Shown: in pieces, positions 1 to 8,630 of the stretch | Layout: the number at the start of each line of letters is the position of its first letter | How positions within the stretch are numbered: position 1 is the first letter of the stretch | From: Streptomyces coacervatus | GTDB lineage: Bacteria > Actinomycetota > Actinomycetes > Streptomycetales > Streptomycetaceae | Assembly (NCBI RefSeq): GCF_029223485.1 | Contig: NZ_JARHTP010000004.1 | Span: forward strand, 551,005-615,004 | Reading direction: 5' to 3' | DNA length: 64,000 nt | Position numbers and translations under genes: made by a program | Notes under the pieces: generated by a model | Databases searched by the model: none | The model's input: only the letters and a program-made list of their open reading frames with translations | What the model was told of the DNA's origin: nothing

Positions 1-1112
1 CCGGGCAGCGGGATCAGGTCGTACCAGTCGCCGCCGATGTCACGGCCCAGGGAGCCCGCTGTGGAGCCGGAGCGGTAGCGGACGGCGACGTCGGCGCCGC
101 GGACGCTGGGGATGGTGCGCGGCAGCATCGCCTGCTGGAGGCCGGTGGCGAGGTCCTTCTCCTGCTCGTAGAACATGGCGCGCTGCATGCTCTGGGCGAT
201 GCTGCTGCCGAGGGCGAGCAGGACGTTGCGTTCCTCGGGCGTGAAGCCGCGACGGTCGCTGTAGAGCAGGCCCATGGCGCCGATCGGCCGGGCCTGGACG
301 ATCAACGGCAGGTAGGCGGCCGACGTGATGTTGAGGTCGGTGAGGTGCGGCCACAGCTTGGGGTAGCCCTCGGCGAACTCCTCCGGCGACTCGATGAAAC
401 GGGGCGCGAGGGTCCGTACGACCTCGCTCATCGGGTAGGGCTCGTCGATGCGGGTGAGGTCGGTGCCGGGGACGAAGCTGCCTGCGGGGCCCTCGGCGAT
501 CAACCGGATGCGGCCTGCCTCGACCCGGCCCATGACCAGGCTGGTGGCGCCGAGGTGGACGAGGCCGTGGGTGTCCTTGAGGACGTCGATGACGTCCTGG
601 ACGGTGCGGGCGTGCGCGAGGGCGGCCGTGGTGAGCTGGACGACGTTGGTCTGCTCGCGCCGCGCCGCGTCCTCGGCGGCCTCCTCGCGGCCGTCCTGGC
701 TCTCGCTGAGCTCCTGGGTGGCGTCCCGGACGATGCCGATGATCCGGCGCGGGCGGCCCGTCTCGTCGCGCCGGATGTAGCCCTGAGTGTGGGTCCAGCG
801 CAGGGTGCCGTCGCGGCGGCGGATACGGAAGTAGGCGCCGTAGTTCTCGCTGCCGTCCTTCATGGCCTGGGCGACCAGCCCGTCGAGCCGGTAGGCCTCG
901 GCCCGGGGGACCCGGACGGCGAGCGTCTCGGGGTGGTCGTCGTATTCGTCGGGGCGCAGGTCGAAGACCTCGTGGGCCTGGGCGTCCATGTGGAACAGAC
1001 CGCTGTCCAGGTCCCAGTCGAAGCTGCCCATGCGATTGAGCGCCAGGATCGGATCCGGGTGGGCGGGCCAGTCGTCCGGGAGAGACAGGGCGCTCACGCC
1101 CCGATCAACCAT
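1..1112 (-). CDS. PAS-GAF-SpoIIE (PP2C) phosphatase, C-terminus cut by window edge
   Basis: The frame is open from an ATG at 1112 to the window edge and gives about 370 residues. The N-terminal third is a PAS/PAC sensor (PAC signature RRIIGIVRDAT near residue 120). A GAF domain follows at roughly 150-300, then the linker that precedes SpoIIE-type PP2C phosphatases (EQEKDLATGLQQAMLP) and the first metal-binding motif, GGDWYD, at the very edge. Such proteins dephosphorylate anti-sigma-factor antagonists in response to a sensed signal; the ligand cannot be read from sequence. No transmembrane helix is seen, so it should be cytosolic. The last part of the catalytic domain is outside the window. 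A GTG five codons downstream is an alternative start. Confidence 0.9.
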   Translation of the reverse strand, partial: MVDRGVSALSLPDDWPAHPDPILALNRMGSFDWDLDSGLFHMDAQAHEVFDLRPDEYDDHPETLAVRVPRAEAYRLDGLVAQAMKDGSENYGAYFRIRRRDGTLRWTHTQGYIRRDETGRPRRIIGIVRDATQELSESQDGREEAAEDAARREQTNVVQLTTAALAHARTVQDVIDVLKDTHGLVHLGATSLVMGRVEAGRIRLIAEGPAGSFVPGTDLTRIDEPYPMSEVVRTLAPRFIESPEEFAEGYPKLWPHLTDLNITSAAYLPLIVQARPIGAMGLLYSDRRGFTPEERNVLLALGSSIAQSMQRAMFYEQEKDLATGLQQAMLPRTIPSVRGADVAVRYRSGSTAGSLGRDIGGDWYDLIPLP

Positions 1113-1193
1113 GGGGACACCTTGCCAGGGTTCGCACGATTCTTCGACCGGGGAGCGGGGAGGAATTCCCGGCTTCCCGGTCGCCGTCGGTGG

Positions 1194-2477
1194 TCAGCTG
1201 CCGAAAACGCCCGTGGGGCTGTCGAGGATGCTGCGGCTCGTGGTGCCGCCGGGGACCAGTCCGCCGCCGTCGGGCAGGCCGGGGGTGTCCGTCACTGTCC
1301 CGGGGCCGATCTCGTCCGTGGGGCCCGGGGACGTCTCGGGTACCCGCGTTGCGGTCGTCGCCGCGCCGGGCGTGCTGGAGCCGGGCTTCGACGCCGGGGG
1401 TGCGGCTGTGGCCGTCGTCGACAGACAGCCGGTGGGCCCGGCGGACGGCTTTCCGGTCGTCACGTCGCCGGTGGCCCCCGGGGTGGGGGTCGGGGTTGCA
1501 CAGCCGGTGGCAGACCCGGACGGGGAGGGGCTCAGGTCGCTCGGGGAGGAACTCTGGGCACTCGGGGAGGGGCTGCCGGTGCTTGCACTCGGGGAGGGGG
1601 TGCCGGTGCTTGCACTCGGGGAAGGGCTGCCGGTGCTCGTGCTCGGCCCGGTGCTCGCCCCGCTGTGGTCCGGGCTCGGCGGACGCGTCGTCGACGTCGG
1701 TGGGGACACGGTGTGGTCGTGATGGACGCCGTGGCCGATGGGCCGCTCGATCCAGGTGTTGTCGACGATGTTGATGATCGTGATGTTGGTGATCACCTGG
1801 GGTGCCGGTGTCACCACGATCACCTGGGCGGGCCGGTAGCCGAACCAGGGGCGGCCGTTGAGGTGCCGGCCGCTCTCGGTCGCCGTGGCCGGTTTCAGGG
1901 GGTTTCCGCAGGCGCAACGCACGCGGGGCACGCCCCGGTTGTCGACCAGGACGGCGGTGCCGGCCTGGAGCACGGCCTCAAAACTGGTGGCCCGGCCGCC
2001 GCGGAACCCGTGGTTGGTGACCCGGGTGTCGGCGCGCAGCACGACCGGGGCGAGCCCCCGCAGATAGCCGGTGACGGACGCCGGGGAGACGCCCACGACC
2101 TCGGCGAAGGCGCGGGCCTTGGCCGGGTCCGAGGTCAGGTAGGCGATCTGCCGGTCGACGTCGCAGCTGCCGATGCGCTCGGTGCCGCCGTAGAGGCCGG
2201 GCGTGGAGCCGGGGATCGACCGCACCGCCTGCGCAGGTTCCGTCGACGTCGAAGGGTCCGTACGCGGTGTGCGAGTGGCGGGCGAAGGGGTGGCCGTCGA
2301 AACGGCCGTGGAGGGCGTGAAGGGGTCCGGGCCCTGTGCCGCGACGGGCTGGAGGAATACCTCTTCACTCGACTTCGTGTCCTTGCCGACACTGCGGACG
2401 CCGGCGACGCAGCCGGCGACGAGGAGCGCCGTCATGAGCGCGCAGACCGTGGCGAAGGTTCCGGTGACTTTCCGCAC
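1194..2477 (-). CDS. Ser/Thr/Pro-rich lipoprotein, DUF6777-like
   Basis: I chose the GTG at 2477 because AGGAGG lies 5 nt upstream and the product then starts with a lipoprotein signal (hydrophobic stretch, lipobox LVAGC, Cys 23). An ATG at 2582 would add 35 charged residues ahead of the signal. The 427-residue product has a conserved globular part (about residues 75-225, with ARAFAEVVGV and a CACGNPL motif). This resembles the DUF6777 domain of Streptomyces secreted proteins, whose function is unknown. A long low-complexity tail rich in Ser, Thr, Pro and Gly follows and includes a perfect nine-residue tandem repeat. It is probably anchored on the outer face of the membrane, with the tail spanning the wall. 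Confidence 0.8.
   Translation of the reverse strand: MRKVTGTFATVCALMTALLVAGCVAGVRSVGKDTKSSEEVFLQPVAAQGPDPFTPSTAVSTATPSPATRTPRTDPSTSTEPAQAVRSIPGSTPGLYGGTERIGSCDVDRQIAYLTSDPAKARAFAEVVGVSPASVTGYLRGLAPVVLRADTRVTNHGFRGGRATSFEAVLQAGTAVLVDNRGVPRVRCACGNPLKPATATESGRHLNGRPWFGYRPAQVIVVTPAPQVITNITIINIVDNTWIERPIGHGVHHDHTVSPPTSTTRPPSPDHSGASTGPSTSTGSPSPSASTGTPSPSASTGSPSPSAQSSSPSDLSPSPSGSATGCATPTPTPGATGDVTTGKPSAGPTGCLSTTATAAPPASKPGSSTPGAATTATRVPETSPGPTDEIGPGTVTDTPGLPDGGGLVPGGTTSRSILDSPTGVFGS
1561..1641 (-). repeat. 27-bp tandem repeat, three copies, inside the lipoprotein gene
   Basis: Three consecutive 27-bp units encode the nine-residue repeat STG(S/T)PSPSA in the C-terminal tail of the lipoprotein. Units differ by a few bases; the unit is a multiple of three, so copy-number change would keep the frame. 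Confidence 0.85.
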
Positions 2478-2620
2478 CTCTTCCTCCTGTTCCTCCCGCC
2501 TCACTTCAGACAATTCATCACCATTGTCTGCGTCACTCACTTGGGTTACGCAAGCGGAAGATGGATATACGGAGAGTGACATAGGGTTCGGCGCGACAAT
2601 GGAGTGAGGAGGGCACGGCC

Positions 2621-4045
2621 GTGGACTGGTTCATCGCACCCGAGTACTGGTGGAGCCGGCTGGTCTTCCAGAGGGCTCTGGCCGGCCTGTATCTCGTGGC
2701 GTTCCTGACGGCAGCCCTGCAGTTCCGTGCGCTGATCGGCGAGCGGGGCATGCTGCCGGTCCCCCGCTTCGTCGACCGGGTGCGCTTCAGACAGGCGCCC
2801 AGCCTGTTCCAACTCCACTACTCGGACCGCTTCTTCGCGGCCTGCGCCTGGACGGGCTGCGGGGTCTCGGCGGCGCTGATCGCCGGAGTGGACTCCCAAC
2901 TCCCCCTCTGGGCAGGGATGTTGCTGTGGCTGGTGCCCTGGGTCCTGTACCTCTCGATCGTCAACGTCGGCCAGACCTGGTACGCCTTCGGCTGGGAGTC
3001 CCTGCTGCTGGAGGTGGGCTTCCTGGCCGTCTTCCTCGGCAACGACGACGTGGCCCCGCCGGTCGTGGTCCTCTTCCTGCTGCGCTGGATCCTGTTCCGG
3101 GTGGAGTTCGGTGCGGGCCTGATCAAGATGCGCGGCGACGCGTGCTGGCGGAAGCTGACCTGCCTGTACTACCACCATGAGACGCAGCCGATGCCGGGCC
3201 CGCTGAGCTGGTTCTTCCACCACCTCCCCCGCCCCCTGCACCGGGTCGAGGTGGCCGCCAACCACGTCACCCAACTCGTCGTGCCCGTGCTGCTGTTCAC
3301 CCCGCAGCCGGTCGCCACGGCCGCCGCGTCGCTGATGATCGTGACTCAGCTGTGGCTGGTGCTGTCGGGCAACTTCGCCTGGCTGAACTGGATCACCATC
3401 GTGCTCGCCGTCTCCGCACTGAAGCTCCCTGCCGGCGCGCCGTCCTCCGTGCCCGGCGCCCCGCTCTGGTACGAGACCGTGGTCCTCGCGGTCGCCGCGC
3501 TGCTCCTCGCGCTCAGCTACCACCCGGTGGCGAACATGATCTCCCGCCGCCAGATCATGAACCGCTCCTTCGACCCCCTCCATCTGGTCAACACCTACGG
3601 CGCGTTCGGCAGCGTCAGCCGGATCCGCTACGAGGTGGTCGTCGAGGGCACGTACGACGCCGTACCGCACGAGGACTCCGACTGGCGGGAGTACGAGTTC
3701 AAGGGCAAGCCGGGCGATCCACGGCACTGGCCACGCCAGTTCGCGCCCTACCACCTGCGCCTGGACTGGCTGATGTGGTTCGCCGCGCTCTCACCCTCGT
3801 ACGCCGGCCCGTGGTTCGGCGCCCTGGTGGAACGGCTCCTGGAGAACGACCGCGACACACTGCGCCTGCTGCGCCGCTCCCCGTTCCCGCCCGACGCACC
3901 GCCCCGCCATGTCCGGGCCCGCCTCTTCCGCTACGAGTACACGAGCTGGCGGGAGCTGCGGGAGACAGGGGCGTGCTGGGAGCGGACGTATGTGCGGGAG
4001 TATCTGCCGCCTACGCGCTTGGCGGGGGTGGCACAGAAGTCGTGA
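2621..4045 (+). CDS. Lipase maturation factor family membrane protein
   Basis: The GTG start at 2621 follows a GAGGAGG about 9 nt upstream. The 474-residue product matches the lipase maturation factor (LMF) family in length and pattern: several membrane segments in residues 15-300 (LVAFLTAALQF, MLLWLVPWVLYL, VVVLFLLRWILF) and motifs such as GLIKMRGD-CW, LTCLYYHHETQP and FKGKPGDP. A soluble C-terminal part ends in conserved aromatic and arginine residues. Vertebrate LMF1 helps fold secreted lipases in the ER; the role in actinobacteria is not established. It is transcribed away from the lipoprotein gene and 75 bp ahead of the kinase gene, so the two may share a transcript. Confidence 0.88.
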   Translation: MDWFIAPEYWWSRLVFQRALAGLYLVAFLTAALQFRALIGERGMLPVPRFVDRVRFRQAPSLFQLHYSDRFFAACAWTGCGVSAALIAGVDSQLPLWAGMLLWLVPWVLYLSIVNVGQTWYAFGWESLLLEVGFLAVFLGNDDVAPPVVVLFLLRWILFRVEFGAGLIKMRGDACWRKLTCLYYHHETQPMPGPLSWFFHHLPRPLHRVEVAANHVTQLVVPVLLFTPQPVATAAASLMIVTQLWLVLSGNFAWLNWITIVLAVSALKLPAGAPSSVPGAPLWYETVVLAVAALLLALSYHPVANMISRRQIMNRSFDPLHLVNTYGAFGSVSRIRYEVVVEGTYDAVPHEDSDWREYEFKGKPGDPRHWPRQFAPYHLRLDWLMWFAALSPSYAGPWFGALVERLLENDRDTLRLLRRSPFPPDAPPRHVRARLFRYEYTSWRELRETGACWERTYVREYLPPTRLAGVAQKS

Positions 4046-4120
4046 GCCTCTCCCCCACCGTCAAAGGCCGATACGCTGGAGGGCAGCCATGTAACCGGGG
4101 GCGGGGCTGGGGGCGGGGGC

Positions 4121-5728
4121 ATGGATCCGCGGATGCAGTTGTCGGTGGGCGGGTACGTCTGCGAGCGCGAGTTGGGCCGGGGCGGGCAAGGTGTCGTGTG
4201 GCTCGCCAGAGACCGGGCGGGGCAGCAGGTCGTGGTGAAGTTCCTGTTGCCGGGCAAGGAGTACGACGAGGTCGCGCTCGCCCGCGTACGCCGGGAGTTC
4301 GGTGCGGCGAGCCGGGTCGGCGAGCTGGCCACGGCGCGGGTTCTCGACGCCGACCTGTCCGGGCGGCACCCGTACATCGTCAGCGAGTTCGTCCCGGGAC
4401 CTACGATCCACCAGCATGTGGCGGCCAGTGGCCCGCTGTCCTCCGGGCGGCTCCAGTCGCTCGCGCTGGCTGTCGCGCACGCGTTGGCGCAGGTGCACCG
4501 GGTGGGCATTGTGCACCGGGACATCAAACCGTCCAACATCCTGCTCTCCCCGGACGGTCCGCGGATCATCGACTTCGGTATCGCCCGGGACGACCGGCTG
4601 CTCGAGTCGGCGCTCACCACCCCGGGCGGTGTGCTCGGCTCGCCCGCGTACATGTCGCCCGAGCAGGTCAAGTCGGACCGGGTCACCAGCGCCTCCGACG
4701 TGTTCTCCCTCGGCGGCACGCTGTACTTCGCCGCCACGGGGCGGCATCCCTTCGACGGGGAGAACGCCTACGAAGTGATCGTCGCCGTGTGCGAGCGCGA
4801 CGCGGATCTCGCGGCGGTGCCGGAGCCGGTCCGTTCGGTCGTCGCCGACTGTCTGCGCAAGGACCCGGCGGAACGGCCCACCGCCGCCCAGCTCGTCACC
4901 CGGCTCGCGGGGGCGGCGGAGGGTGGGCAGACGGGGCCGGGCACGCCACCGCAACCGCCACGGCCCGGACGCGGGAGCGCCAAGCAGCTGCGGCTGTGGG
5001 GGTTCGCGGCCGGCAGTGCCGCGGCGGCGGTGCTGCTTGCCGTCGTGCTCAGCACCTCCTCGGGGGGATCACCTTCGGCCTCCCCGTCCTCGTCCCCGTC
5101 GTCCGGGAGATCCGCGGGCTCCCAACCCCTCTCGTACACCGATGACTTGACCGACTCCGGCGACTGGTCGCACAAGGACCCGACCCTGGCGAAGATCACG
5201 CACAAGGGCGGGACCATGCTGGTGGATCCGAGGACTGAGCTGGAGGTGTGGCCGCAGGCGCCCTTCGAGCCGTCCTCGTTCGCGGTGGAGCTGAGCACCC
5301 AGGCGGAGTGGTACGGGGGCGAGGGCGGGGTCGGACTGTGGTGCAACGGCTCGGGGGACTACCGGAAAGGCTCCCGCTGGGCGGCGTATGTGACGACCGA
5401 TCAGGAGGCCTTGATCGTACGCGAGTTCCGGTTCAAGGGAGCTTTCCAGCATGACCGGGTCGTCGAGGTCAATCTCGCGAACCTGGGCCTGAAGGTGGAC
5501 AGTCAGCAGCAGGTCGACATGTCGATGACCTGTTCCTCGGCCGGGGCGGGCCTGATCAAGGTGGAGCTCGCCGTCGACGGCACCCGGGTCGCCTCGTACA
5601 CCGGAGCCGCCTTCGCCGATAGGGGCTGCGGTCTGGCGGCCTTCCACTACAGCGCGACCGACCCGCAGGGCACGGCCTTCCACGCGGGTTTCGAGCGCTT
5701 CACCGCCTCCGAGCCGTCGGCGCGCTGA
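4121..5728 (+). CDS. Membrane Ser/Thr protein kinase with extracytoplasmic sensor domain
   Basis: A Hanks-type kinase domain fills residues 12-270: glycine loop GRGGQGVV, the VVVKF lysine, catalytic loop HRDIKPSN, DFG, activation-segment end SPEQ and DVFSLGGTL. A Pro/Gly linker, one membrane helix (about 288-308, AAGSAAAAVLLAVVL) and a Ser/Pro stretch follow. The outside domain of about 190 residues contains alternating beta strands with WCNGSGDYR and a closing FHAGFERF, suggesting a beta-sandwich (lectin-like) fold; that is inference. No PASTA repeats are present, so it is not a PknB/StkP orthologue. A second in-frame ATG lies four codons in (4133). Confidence 0.92.
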   Translation: MDPRMQLSVGGYVCERELGRGGQGVVWLARDRAGQQVVVKFLLPGKEYDEVALARVRREFGAASRVGELATARVLDADLSGRHPYIVSEFVPGPTIHQHVAASGPLSSGRLQSLALAVAHALAQVHRVGIVHRDIKPSNILLSPDGPRIIDFGIARDDRLLESALTTPGGVLGSPAYMSPEQVKSDRVTSASDVFSLGGTLYFAATGRHPFDGENAYEVIVAVCERDADLAAVPEPVRSVVADCLRKDPAERPTAAQLVTRLAGAAEGGQTGPGTPPQPPRPGRGSAKQLRLWGFAAGSAAAAVLLAVVLSTSSGGSPSASPSSSPSSGRSAGSQPLSYTDDLTDSGDWSHKDPTLAKITHKGGTMLVDPRTELEVWPQAPFEPSSFAVELSTQAEWYGGEGGVGLWCNGSGDYRKGSRWAAYVTTDQEALIVREFRFKGAFQHDRVVEVNLANLGLKVDSQQQVDMSMTCSSAGAGLIKVELAVDGTRVASYTGAAFADRGCGLAAFHYSATDPQGTAFHAGFERFTASEPSAR

Positions 5729-5738
5729 GAGCGCGCAA

Positions 5739-6578
5739 TCATTTGCCGGGATCGGCCAGACCGTAGACGCGGGTTGCGGTGGACTCGAACAGCTGTGCGT
5801 GTTCGGCTGTACTCGTCAACTGGCGTGTGATGTCGAGGACTTCGGCGTAAGTGGCTGTTGCCGTGCACACCGGCCAGTCCGAGCCGAACATCAGCCGGTC
5901 CGGGCCGAAGGCCTCCAGGGCCGTGTCGGTGTACGGGCGGAGGTCGTCGACGGTCCAGGAGGCGGGGTCCGCCTCGGTGACCAGGCCGGAGAGTTTGGCG
6001 ACCATGTTCGGCAGGGCGGCGAGGGCGCGGAGTTCGGCGGCCCAGGGATTCAGGGCGCCGGAGGCGATGGGCGGCTTGCCCAAGTGGTCCAGGACGAAGG
6101 TGAGTTGGGGCAGCGCGGCGGCCGCCTTCGTGCAGGACGGCAGCTGGTGCGGGAGGACGACCAGGTCGTAGACCAGGCCCGCTTCGGCCACCGCGGCCAG
6201 GCCCCGGTGTACGTCCGGGCGGAGCAGCCACTCGGGGTCCGGCTCGCCCTGGACCTGGTGGCGGATGCCCTTCAGGTAGTGGCCGCCGGGGAGTTCGCGC
6301 AGGCGGGAGAGCTCGTCGGTGATGTCCGGGCGGGTGAGATCCGTCCAGCCGACCACACCCGCGATCAGGTCGTGGGCGGCGGCGAGTGCCAGGAACTCCG
6401 GGGTTTCCTCCGGCACTGTGATCGTCTGGACGAGGACCGTGCGGTCGACTCCCGCTGCACTCGCCTGAGGTTCGAGGTCGGCGACGGTGAAGTTGCGGCG
6501 GAGCGGGCTGAGTTCGGGGATCCAGTCCTGGTCCCGGACCGACAGGTCCCAGACGTGGTGATGGGCGTCCACGGTCAT
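5739..6578 (-). CDS. Amidohydrolase family lactonase (probable L-fucono-1,5-lactonase)
   Basis: The 279-residue product starts MTVDAHHHVWD, the amidohydrolase-2 entry motif with the HxH metal site, and carries VLDHLGKPP and the late catalytic FGSDWPV. The family includes sugar lactonases that open L-fuconolactone or L-rhamnonolactone. Its ATG overlaps the stop of the mutarotase gene (ATGA). It is the last gene of an eight-gene operon holding a dehydratase, an SDR, an aldo/keto reductase and a sugar mutarotase. From that context it probably converts L-fucono-1,5-lactone to L-fuconate in the cytosol. Rhamnonolactone is a possible alternative substrate. Confidence 0.88.
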   Translation of the reverse strand: MTVDAHHHVWDLSVRDQDWIPELSPLRRNFTVADLEPQASAAGVDRTVLVQTITVPEETPEFLALAAAHDLIAGVVGWTDLTRPDITDELSRLRELPGGHYLKGIRHQVQGEPDPEWLLRPDVHRGLAAVAEAGLVYDLVVLPHQLPSCTKAAAALPQLTFVLDHLGKPPIASGALNPWAAELRALAALPNMVAKLSGLVTEADPASWTVDDLRPYTDTALEAFGPDRLMFGSDWPVCTATATYAEVLDITRQLTSTAEHAQLFESTATRVYGLADPGK

Positions 6579-6889
6579 GGCAGCTCCCAGACCACCGGCA
6601 GGCCCGCATCCGCACCCTCGCCCGAGTAGTCGTGGACCACCTCCAGCAGTTCCGCCATGCGGGCCTGCCAGGCGATGTTGACCGGCAGTTTCTCCAGTTC
6701 GGCGAGGAGGAGGGCGTAGTCCTCGCAGTCCAGGACGTGGAAGAGGTCGGTGCCGCTGCGCCAGATCGTCCACGAGGTGGCGCCGGCCGCGCGGATCGCG
6801 TCGGTGAGTTCCTTCGGGACCTCGCGGTGGGCGGACTCGTACTCGGCGATGCGGGACGCGCGGACCTTGGTGTGCAGGGCGACTCTCAT
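6575..6889 (-). CDS. L-rhamnose/L-fucose mutarotase family (RhaM-like)
   Basis: The 104-residue product has the size and motifs of the RhaM/DUF718 family: start MRVALHTKV, central YESAHREVP, WTIWRSGTDLFHVLDCED and the ending VVWELP. These enzymes speed up interconversion of sugar anomers. The gene overlaps both neighbours (its ATG overlaps the reductase stop as ATGA; its stop overlaps the lactonase start), so it is translationally coupled in the operon. Context points to L-fucose; the fold is RhaM, not the unrelated FucU. Confidence 0.88.
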   Translation of the reverse strand: MRVALHTKVRASRIAEYESAHREVPKELTDAIRAAGATSWTIWRSGTDLFHVLDCEDYALLLAELEKLPVNIAWQARMAELLEVVHDYSGEGADAGLPVVWELP

Positions 6890-7878
6890 CACGCCTCCTC
6901 TGCGGGGACGGGGGCGTCGGGCGGCAGCAGGCCTTCCTCGCGCAGCTCCTGCCAGAGCGCGGCGGGCACGTCGGCCGCGAACTGCTCGGCGCAGTCGCGG
7001 ACTTCCGCAGCCGAGCGAGCGCCCACGAGCACGCTCGCGACCGCCGGATGCGCGGCGCAGAAAGCGAGGGCGGCGGCGCGCAGGGTGGTGCCGTGGCGGT
7101 CGGCGATCGCCTTCAGGTGCAGGGCGCGCTTCAGCAACTCCTCCGGCGCGGCCGCGTAGTTGTACGTGGCTCCCGGCTTCGGGTCCGCCAGCAGACCGGA
7201 GTTGAAGGCGCCGCCGACGACCACCGACGTGCCCCGCTGCTCGGCCGCAGGCAGGAGCTCGGCCAGCGCCCGCTGGTCGAGGAGCGTGTAGCGGCCCGCA
7301 CACAGGACGACGTCGACATCCGTGTCGCGGACGAAGCGGGTGAGCATCCCGGCCTGGTTCATCCCGGCGCCGATCGCCCCGACCACGCCCTCGGAGCGCA
7401 GCTTCTCCAGGGCCGGATAGCCTTCCCGGAAGGCCTGTTCGGCGTGGTCGTCGGGGTCGTGGAGGTAGACGACGTCGACGCGGTCGAGGCCGAGCCGTTC
7501 GAGGCTTGCGTCCAGGGTGCGGCGTACGCCGTCCGCGCTGAAGTCCCACACGCGCCGCCGGGTGGCCGGCACCGCGAAGCCGTTGGCCAGGTCGTCGCCA
7601 CCGCCGTCCCAGGGCTCCAGGCGGCGGCCCACCTTGGTGGAGACCGCGTAGGCGCTACGAGGGTGTTCGCGCAGGGCGGTGCCGAGGCGCCGTTCGGACA
7701 GGCCGAGACCGTAGTGCGGGGCGGTGTCGAAGTAGCGGATGCCCTGGTGCCAGGCGGCGGATACGGCCTGGTACGCCTGCTCCTCGCTCACCTCCGTATA
7801 GAGGTTGCCGATCACCGCCCCGCCGAAGGCCAGCGGACTGACGTCGACGTTGCTGCCGCCCAGCCGGTTCGCTGTCAC
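6889..7878 (-). CDS. Aldo/keto reductase (probable L-fucose 1-dehydrogenase)
   Basis: I chose the GTG at 7878, which overlaps the upstream SDR stop (GTGA) and yields 329 residues. The catalytic tetrad of aldo/keto reductases is visible: Asp and Tyr in YFDTAPHYG, Lys in STKVGR, His in VYLHDPDD. The C-terminus carries the NADP-site segment ASVLVGARS. L-fucose dehydrogenases of pseudomonads and related D-threo-aldose dehydrogenases belong to this family. With the lactonase and dehydratase alongside, it probably makes the first step, L-fucose to L-fuconolactone. Exact substrate and cofactor are inferred. Confidence 0.87.
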   Translation of the reverse strand: MTANRLGGSNVDVSPLAFGGAVIGNLYTEVSEEQAYQAVSAAWHQGIRYFDTAPHYGLGLSERRLGTALREHPRSAYAVSTKVGRRLEPWDGGGDDLANGFAVPATRRRVWDFSADGVRRTLDASLERLGLDRVDVVYLHDPDDHAEQAFREGYPALEKLRSEGVVGAIGAGMNQAGMLTRFVRDTDVDVVLCAGRYTLLDQRALAELLPAAEQRGTSVVVGGAFNSGLLADPKPGATYNYAAAPEELLKRALHLKAIADRHGTTLRAAALAFCAAHPAVASVLVGARSAAEVRDCAEQFAADVPAALWQELREEGLLPPDAPVPAEEA

Positions 7879-8630
7879 TGGCCCACCGGCCTCAGGCGCA
7901 GGCCCTGCATTCCGCCGTCCACGGCGAGTGACGTGCCGGTGGTGGCACCGGACAGCGGACTGGCCAAGTAGGCGATGGCGCCCGCGACTTCGGCCGCGCT
8001 GACCAGGCGGCCGGTGGGCTGGCGGGCCTCCAGTGCGGCGCGTTCGGCGGCCGGGTCGTCGGCCGCGTCCAGCAGGCGGCCGACCCACGGGGTGTCCGCC
8101 GTGCCGGGGTTGACGCAGTTGACGCGGATGCCCTCGCGGACGTGGTCGGCGGCCATGGCGAGGGTCAGCGAGTACACCGCGCCCTTGCTGGCGCAGTACA
8201 GCGCCCGTTGCGGGAGGCCGGCCGTGGCGCCGATGGAGCAGGTGTTGACGATCGCCGCGTGCTGCGACCGGCGCAGGTGGGGCAGCGCGGCGCGGGCGAC
8301 GCGGACCATGCCGATCACGTTGACGTCCAGGACGCGGTGCCACTCGGCGTCGTTGTTGTCCTCGACGGTGCCCCGGGCGCCGGTGCCCGCGTTGTTGATC
8401 ACGATGTCGAGGCCACCGAGCTCGGTGACCGCCGCGGCGACCGCCTCCCGTACGGATGTGTCGTCGGTGACGTCGGCCCGGTAGGCCAGCAGCGGCTTGT
8501 CGACCGAGGTCGGGTCGAGGTCCAGGACGGCGACCTGGGCGCCGCGGGCGGCGAGGAGTTCGGCCGTCGCCCGCCCGATGCCGGAGGCCCCGCCCGTGAC
8601 CAGGGCCCTCAGCCCCTCGAAGTCGCTCAT
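7875..8630 (-). CDS. SDR oxidoreductase (probable 2-keto-3-deoxy-L-fuconate dehydrogenase)
   Basis: This 251-residue classical short-chain dehydrogenase has TGGASGIG for the cofactor, NNAG, and the Ser-Tyr-Lys set (NTCSIG, YCASK). An acidic residue after strand 2 (VAVLDLD) suggests NAD rather than NADP. Its ATG overlaps the stop of the L-fuconate dehydratase gene. In the known non-phosphorylative L-fucose route an SDR oxidises 2-keto-3-deoxy-L-fuconate to the 2,4-diketo acid. Since the aldo/keto reductase is the better candidate for step one, I assign this one to step four. Confidence 0.87.
   Translation of the reverse strand: MSDFEGLRALVTGGASGIGRATAELLAARGAQVAVLDLDPTSVDKPLLAYRADVTDDTSVREAVAAAVTELGGLDIVINNAGTGARGTVEDNNDAEWHRVLDVNVIGMVRVARAALPHLRRSQHAAIVNTCSIGATAGLPQRALYCASKGAVYSLTLAMAADHVREGIRVNCVNPGTADTPWVGRLLDAADDPAAERAALEARQPTGRLVSAAEVAGAIAYLASPLSGATTGTSLAVDGGMQGLRLRPVGQ

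Noticed and set aside
345..2579. Plus-strand open frame of 744 codons
   Set aside because: It is the antisense shadow of the phosphatase and lipoprotein genes. Its product is Gly/Arg/Asp-rich without domains, and the minus-strand frames carry clear motifs and RBSs.
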